From Colimorpha sp045640985 (GTDB taxonomy: Bacteria > Bacteroidota > Bacteroidia > Bacteroidales > P3): 64,000 bases of DNA. The notes beneath the pieces were generated by a model, which was not told the origin of the DNA, made no database searches, and was given only the letters and a program-made list of their open reading frames with translations. The position numbers were made by a program, and so were the translations under genes. The stretch spans positions 19,807 to 83,806 of the forward strand of contig JAZUFZ010000029.1 of NCBI GenBank assembly GCA_045640985.1. Reading direction: 5' to 3'. Below, piece after piece: positions 61,146 through 64,000 of the stretch (positions are counted from its first letter, which is position 1; each line of letters begins with the position of its first letter).

Positions 61146-62395
61146 TTATTATTTGTAATTTAGTGGGGCTGACATTAGGTCTGAATGCCCAAACTACGTT
61201 AATCAAAGGAATTGATAGTTTTGAACCTGCATATAGTGTTATTCGGGATTGTCAGGCGGATGATGCGACTATCATATATGCGGAAAAGTATAATACTGAG
61301 GCGGGGTTGTATTTTTTTGAACATGGAGGAACCTCATACCGTAGCGCAGCACTTCCATCAGGAATACTGATCCGTGATATGGAAGTGCTTGGACATCAGG
61401 TGTTTTTTGCCGGATTTGATTCGCTTACAAATCAGGCAATTATAGGAACATTTGATGTTAGAACTTTTTGGAGTACAAATATTAACTATACCATAAGTTA
61501 TGTGAATTATTTGCGTAAGATTACCAAAATAGCATGTTATGAATATGAATCGAAACAGATAGTTGCATTCGTAGGATACAGGATTCTTGGTTCAGATAGA
61601 TGTACCACGGTAGGAGAAGCAATCTATAGTTCATCGAGATGGAATTCCGTGTATATATATCCCAACACCAATATCAAGGACGAATTTCATGATATCGCAG
61701 TCACGGATGATTATGTGGTGACGGTGGGAGTCGTGCAAGGCGCAGGAATGTATTTTATTGAACCATGGAAGAAAACAATCAATTATCTTCAAAATCCATT
61801 GTATGGAACGACTGAATGTTGCTGGAAGTATGATGATGATCGCAGGTTTAATTTCTTGCTTACAAAAATGCGAGGAAATGAAGTTGCGAGTGCTTTCCAG
61901 TATGAAAATAATGACCGTCAAAGTTCGGGAGTCGGCCGGTTTGTGGTTCAGCCGATGCGAATTAATTCGAGTATTGTAGTAAAAGAACAACAATACAATA
62001 CGCCAGGCTTTTTGAGTGATATGGTCTGGAGTGCATATTTTCAATCGTTTATTGTGATTCGTAAATTTGGGTATGCTGATGTGTATCAGGATGTATTATT
62101 GCCAGGATCGGTTTCTGTCAATCAGTATAGAGGTTTGAAAAATCATTCTGTGGATAATATGGGAACGCAAGCGGTCCAGTTTACTGGTAATGGAAATGGT
62201 TTGGTAGGGCACACGGAGGAATACTCGTTATTAAATGATTCGTGCAAAGGTAAAGATTCGTACAGATTGTTTAACTCTCAAGATAATGCCATCACAAGAG
62301 AGGTGGACATATATCCCGAAGAACTCAGGTTTCATACGGAGCAATTCGACATACCAGTGATTGACAATATTCCTTATGTTATATGGTGCAATTAA
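61130..62395 (+). CDS. Secreted protein of unknown function, no sorting domain
   Basis: The 421-residue product has a signal peptide (VLFIICNLVGLTLGLNAQ). The mature part has repeated short beta strands (for example IACYEYESKQIVAFVGYRIL, DIAVTDDYVVTVGVVQGAGMYFI) that suggest a beta-propeller-like fold, but no domain is recognised. It lacks the T9SS sorting domain of its neighbours. Its first codons and the preceding 70 bp are copies of the shared module also found before 63585. It may be a partner of the flanking T9SS cargo proteins. The gene is AT-rich. Confidence 0.7.
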   Translation: MKKVLFIICNLVGLTLGLNAQTTLIKGIDSFEPAYSVIRDCQADDATIIYAEKYNTEAGLYFFEHGGTSYRSAALPSGILIRDMEVLGHQVFFAGFDSLTNQAIIGTFDVRTFWSTNINYTISYVNYLRKITKIACYEYESKQIVAFVGYRILGSDRCTTVGEAIYSSSRWNSVYIYPNTNIKDEFHDIAVTDDYVVTVGVVQGAGMYFIEPWKKTINYLQNPLYGTTECCWKYDDDRRFNFLLTKMRGNEVASAFQYENNDRQSSGVGRFVVQPMRINSSIVVKEQQYNTPGFLSDMVWSAYFQSFIVIRKFGYADVYQDVLLPGSVSVNQYRGLKNHSVDNMGTQAVQFTGNGNGLVGHTEEYSLLNDSCKGKDSYRLFNSQDNAITREVDIYPEELRFHTEQFDIPVIDNIPYVIWCN

Positions 62396-62415
62396 AATTA
62401 AAGAAAGGCAGTATT

Positions 62416-63507
62416 ATGAAAAAAGTATTATTCACAGTAATGATTATAGTGGGTTTGATCCCACGGATGCAAGGCCAGGGGAATGGACCGGATACGATAA
62501 CCAGGTTGATGGATGATTATTTTTATGATTTTTATCCTCCAGAAGACTTTATGGATACTTCGAGACTTTCTTCCCAGTTGTTGTATGTGGCTCCATTAGG
62601 TTGGCAACTCCCAGACGTATCCTTTATTGTGGCACTTGATTCTATTGAGGACTCTATTGAAGCGATAGAGGCTTTATATCTCTTGGAAAAGCGATATACA
62701 CCACACCCGTTGCATATCATAGGCATGGCAGCGGTAACAGACCTATGGACAAGTTCTGACTATCCTGTTTATGGAGATTCTTTGTATTTTCAGGATTCCG
62801 TACTTCTTTTTGAGGTGGATGATAGTGGAGGACTGATACGGCGTTGGGGGGGCTATTGTAATCCATACGATACCATCCGTCATAGTCTTAAATTGAATGT
62901 TACGCAGACCTTTTGTGGAGATGAGCATATTTATGAAGAGGTGAATTATCCGATATATGAGATATATTCAGATACAGCCATCCTTGTAGAAGATTCGTTT
63001 TATGTAGGTGCAACATGTTATAATGGAGGTAATTATGCACTAAATTTATATGGGCATAATTTCAATGATGCAGCGAAGCAGTATTTCCGTGTTTTCAAAC
63101 CGTTTCATTCGATTTATCCAACGGATTGTAAAATGTGGGATAATAGATTCCATTGGAGGTTCTATAATTATAATTTTACAGCCCATTGGCGATGTGATAG
63201 CTATTTGACTATGCTGATGTGGCCTATTGTTGATCTGAACTGGGTAGATGCAGAGCATCCGGAGCAGAGCGAGGGAGCGAAGGTGTATCCCAATCCGGCG
63301 GGAGACCGTGTGACGGTGGAGTCGGAGGAGGAAATCGTGCGGGTATGGGTGACGGATGAACTGGGCAGGATGGTGTATGACAATGACCACCATTCTCCGA
63401 AGGTGTATCTGAACGTTGCGCCCTGGCCCAACGGTATGTATGTGGTGCATTTCCAGACCGCCACAGCACCTATCATCTATACCAGCAAACTGATGGTGAC
63501 CCATTGA
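62416..63507 (+). CDS. T9SS cargo protein with type A sorting domain (paralogue 2)
   Basis: Read from the ATG at 62416, the 363-residue product has a signal peptide (VLFTVMIIVGLIPRMQGQ) and the shared start GNGPDTITRLMDDYFYDFYPPED. The middle carries YTPHPLHIIGMAAVTDLWTSSDYPVYGDSLYFQDSVLLFEVDDSG, repeated in the third paralogue. The C-terminal sorting domain (VYPNPAGDRVTVESEEEI) is nearly identical to paralogue 1. An upstream ATG at 62383 overlapping the previous gene would add 11 residues and is not preferred. Confidence 0.85.
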   Translation: MKKVLFTVMIIVGLIPRMQGQGNGPDTITRLMDDYFYDFYPPEDFMDTSRLSSQLLYVAPLGWQLPDVSFIVALDSIEDSIEAIEALYLLEKRYTPHPLHIIGMAAVTDLWTSSDYPVYGDSLYFQDSVLLFEVDDSGGLIRRWGGYCNPYDTIRHSLKLNVTQTFCGDEHIYEEVNYPIYEIYSDTAILVEDSFYVGATCYNGGNYALNLYGHNFNDAAKQYFRVFKPFHSIYPTDCKMWDNRFHWRFYNYNFTAHWRCDSYLTMLMWPIVDLNWVDAEHPEQSEGAKVYPNPAGDRVTVESEEEIVRVWVTDELGRMVYDNDHHSPKVYLNVAPWPNGMYVVHFQTATAPIIYTSKLMVTH

Positions 63508-63600
63508 CCGGGAGTGGGAAAAGAGGTGTTCCCAGAGTCTTTCTGTAATATTAAAAAATGAAATAACCCTAAAATATTTAAGTCATGAAAAAAGTATTAT
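63240..63600 (+). repeat. Sorting-domain repeat, copy 2 of 2
   Basis: Near-identical to 60788-61145, including the 3' spacer with AATAACCCTAAAATATTT and the start of the following gene. It shows that the duplicated unit spans the end of one gene to the beginning of the next. Confidence 0.9.
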
Positions 63601-64000
63601 TCACAGTAATGATTATAGTGGGTTTGATCCCACGGATGCAGGGCCAGGGGAATGGACCGGATACGATAACCAGGTTGATGGATGATTATTTTTATGATTT
63701 TTATCCTCCAGAAGAAAACTTATTGGATACTTCGAGAAATTCTCATCAGTTTTTGTTTGTGAAAGAATTATTTTGGGGGCTCAATGACACAGCCTTTTTA
63801 GCGGCACGTGATTCTGCAGGGCTTGACTCTAACGGATATGTGTTAGATGCTGTACATCTCTTAGAAAAGCGATATACACCACATCCGTTGCATATCATAG
63901 GCATGGCAGCGGTGACAGAACTGCGTACAAGTTCTGATTCTCCTTTTTATGGAGATTCTTTGTATTTTCAGGATTCCGTACTTCTTTTTGAGGTGGATGA
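63585..64000 (+). CDS. T9SS cargo-like protein, paralogue 3 (cut by window end)
   Basis: The first 138 codons are visible with no stop. The signal peptide and the first 45 residues (VLFTVMIIVGLIPRMQGQ, then GNGPDTITRLMDDYFYDFYP) are nearly identical to paralogue 2. Residues 50-85 differ, and from YTPHPLHIIGMAAVTELRTSS onward similarity returns. A sorting domain is expected beyond the window. Confidence 0.8.
   Translation, partial: MKKVLFTVMIIVGLIPRMQGQGNGPDTITRLMDDYFYDFYPPEENLLDTSRNSHQFLFVKELFWGLNDTAFLAARDSAGLDSNGYVLDAVHLLEKRYTPHPLHIIGMAAVTELRTSSDSPFYGDSLYFQDSVLLFEVD

Overview
The window looks like a chromosome segment from an uncultured or gut-type member of the order Bacteroidales (phylum Bacteroidota). 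Evidence: Bacteroidota promoters of the TTTG-N19/20-TAnnTTTG type, mostly weak ribosome binding sites, SPII lipoproteins, type IX secretion (T9SS) C-terminal sorting domains, an Na+-translocating NQR complex, a paralogous elongation factor EF-G2, and the Bacteroidota gene order in the division and cell-wall (dcw) cluster. No phage, integrase, transposase, rRNA or CRISPR array is visible.

Layout. 0-3.2 kb: small secreted proteins or lipoproteins and a gene-poor stretch with two different repeat clusters. 3.3-3.5 kb: two tRNA-Leu genes. 3.7-8.3 kb: one very large secreted protein. 8.4-24.2 kb, minus strand: mraZ-rsmH-ftsL-ftsI-murE-mraY-murD'-ftsW-murG-murC-ftsQ-ftsA-ftsZ, in which murD is reduced to its C-terminal domain. 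24.8-27.6 kb, plus strand: M23/LysM peptidase, trmD, clpP, dut. 27.7-32.3 kb, minus strand: kamC and kamB (aminomutase reactivase) and EF-G2. 32.5-36.5 kb, minus strand: a partial ATP synthase operon (c, b, delta, alpha, gamma). 36.8-38.4 kb: nadB. 38.6-41.9 kb: lipoproteins, an EamA transporter, a repeat element and a probable structured RNA. 42.0-49.9 kb, plus strand: nqrABCDEF, rsmE, a DUF1292 protein with a His/Cys tail, and a DUF4159 protein. 50.1-55.0 kb: a 1637-residue exonuclease-RecQ-UvrD fusion. 55.1-59.3 kb, minus strand: thyA-manC-asnS-ribD. 59.9-64.0 kb: a tandem family of T9SS cargo proteins that share end modules.

Most of the window is housekeeping: peptidoglycan synthesis and septation, ATP synthesis, and respiratory sodium pumping. 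Four things stand out. (1) Intergenic elements are built from 11-bp units, often arranged as long inverted arms and placed at operon boundaries; at least six sites belong to one family. (2) A candidate non-coding RNA at about 40934-41184 has its own promoter, nested long-range helices and a terminator. (3) The nuclease-dual-helicase fusion sits next to a remnant of the repeat family. (4) MurD is truncated inside an otherwise complete dcw cluster. All functional calls come from reading motifs and gene order; no database search was run.
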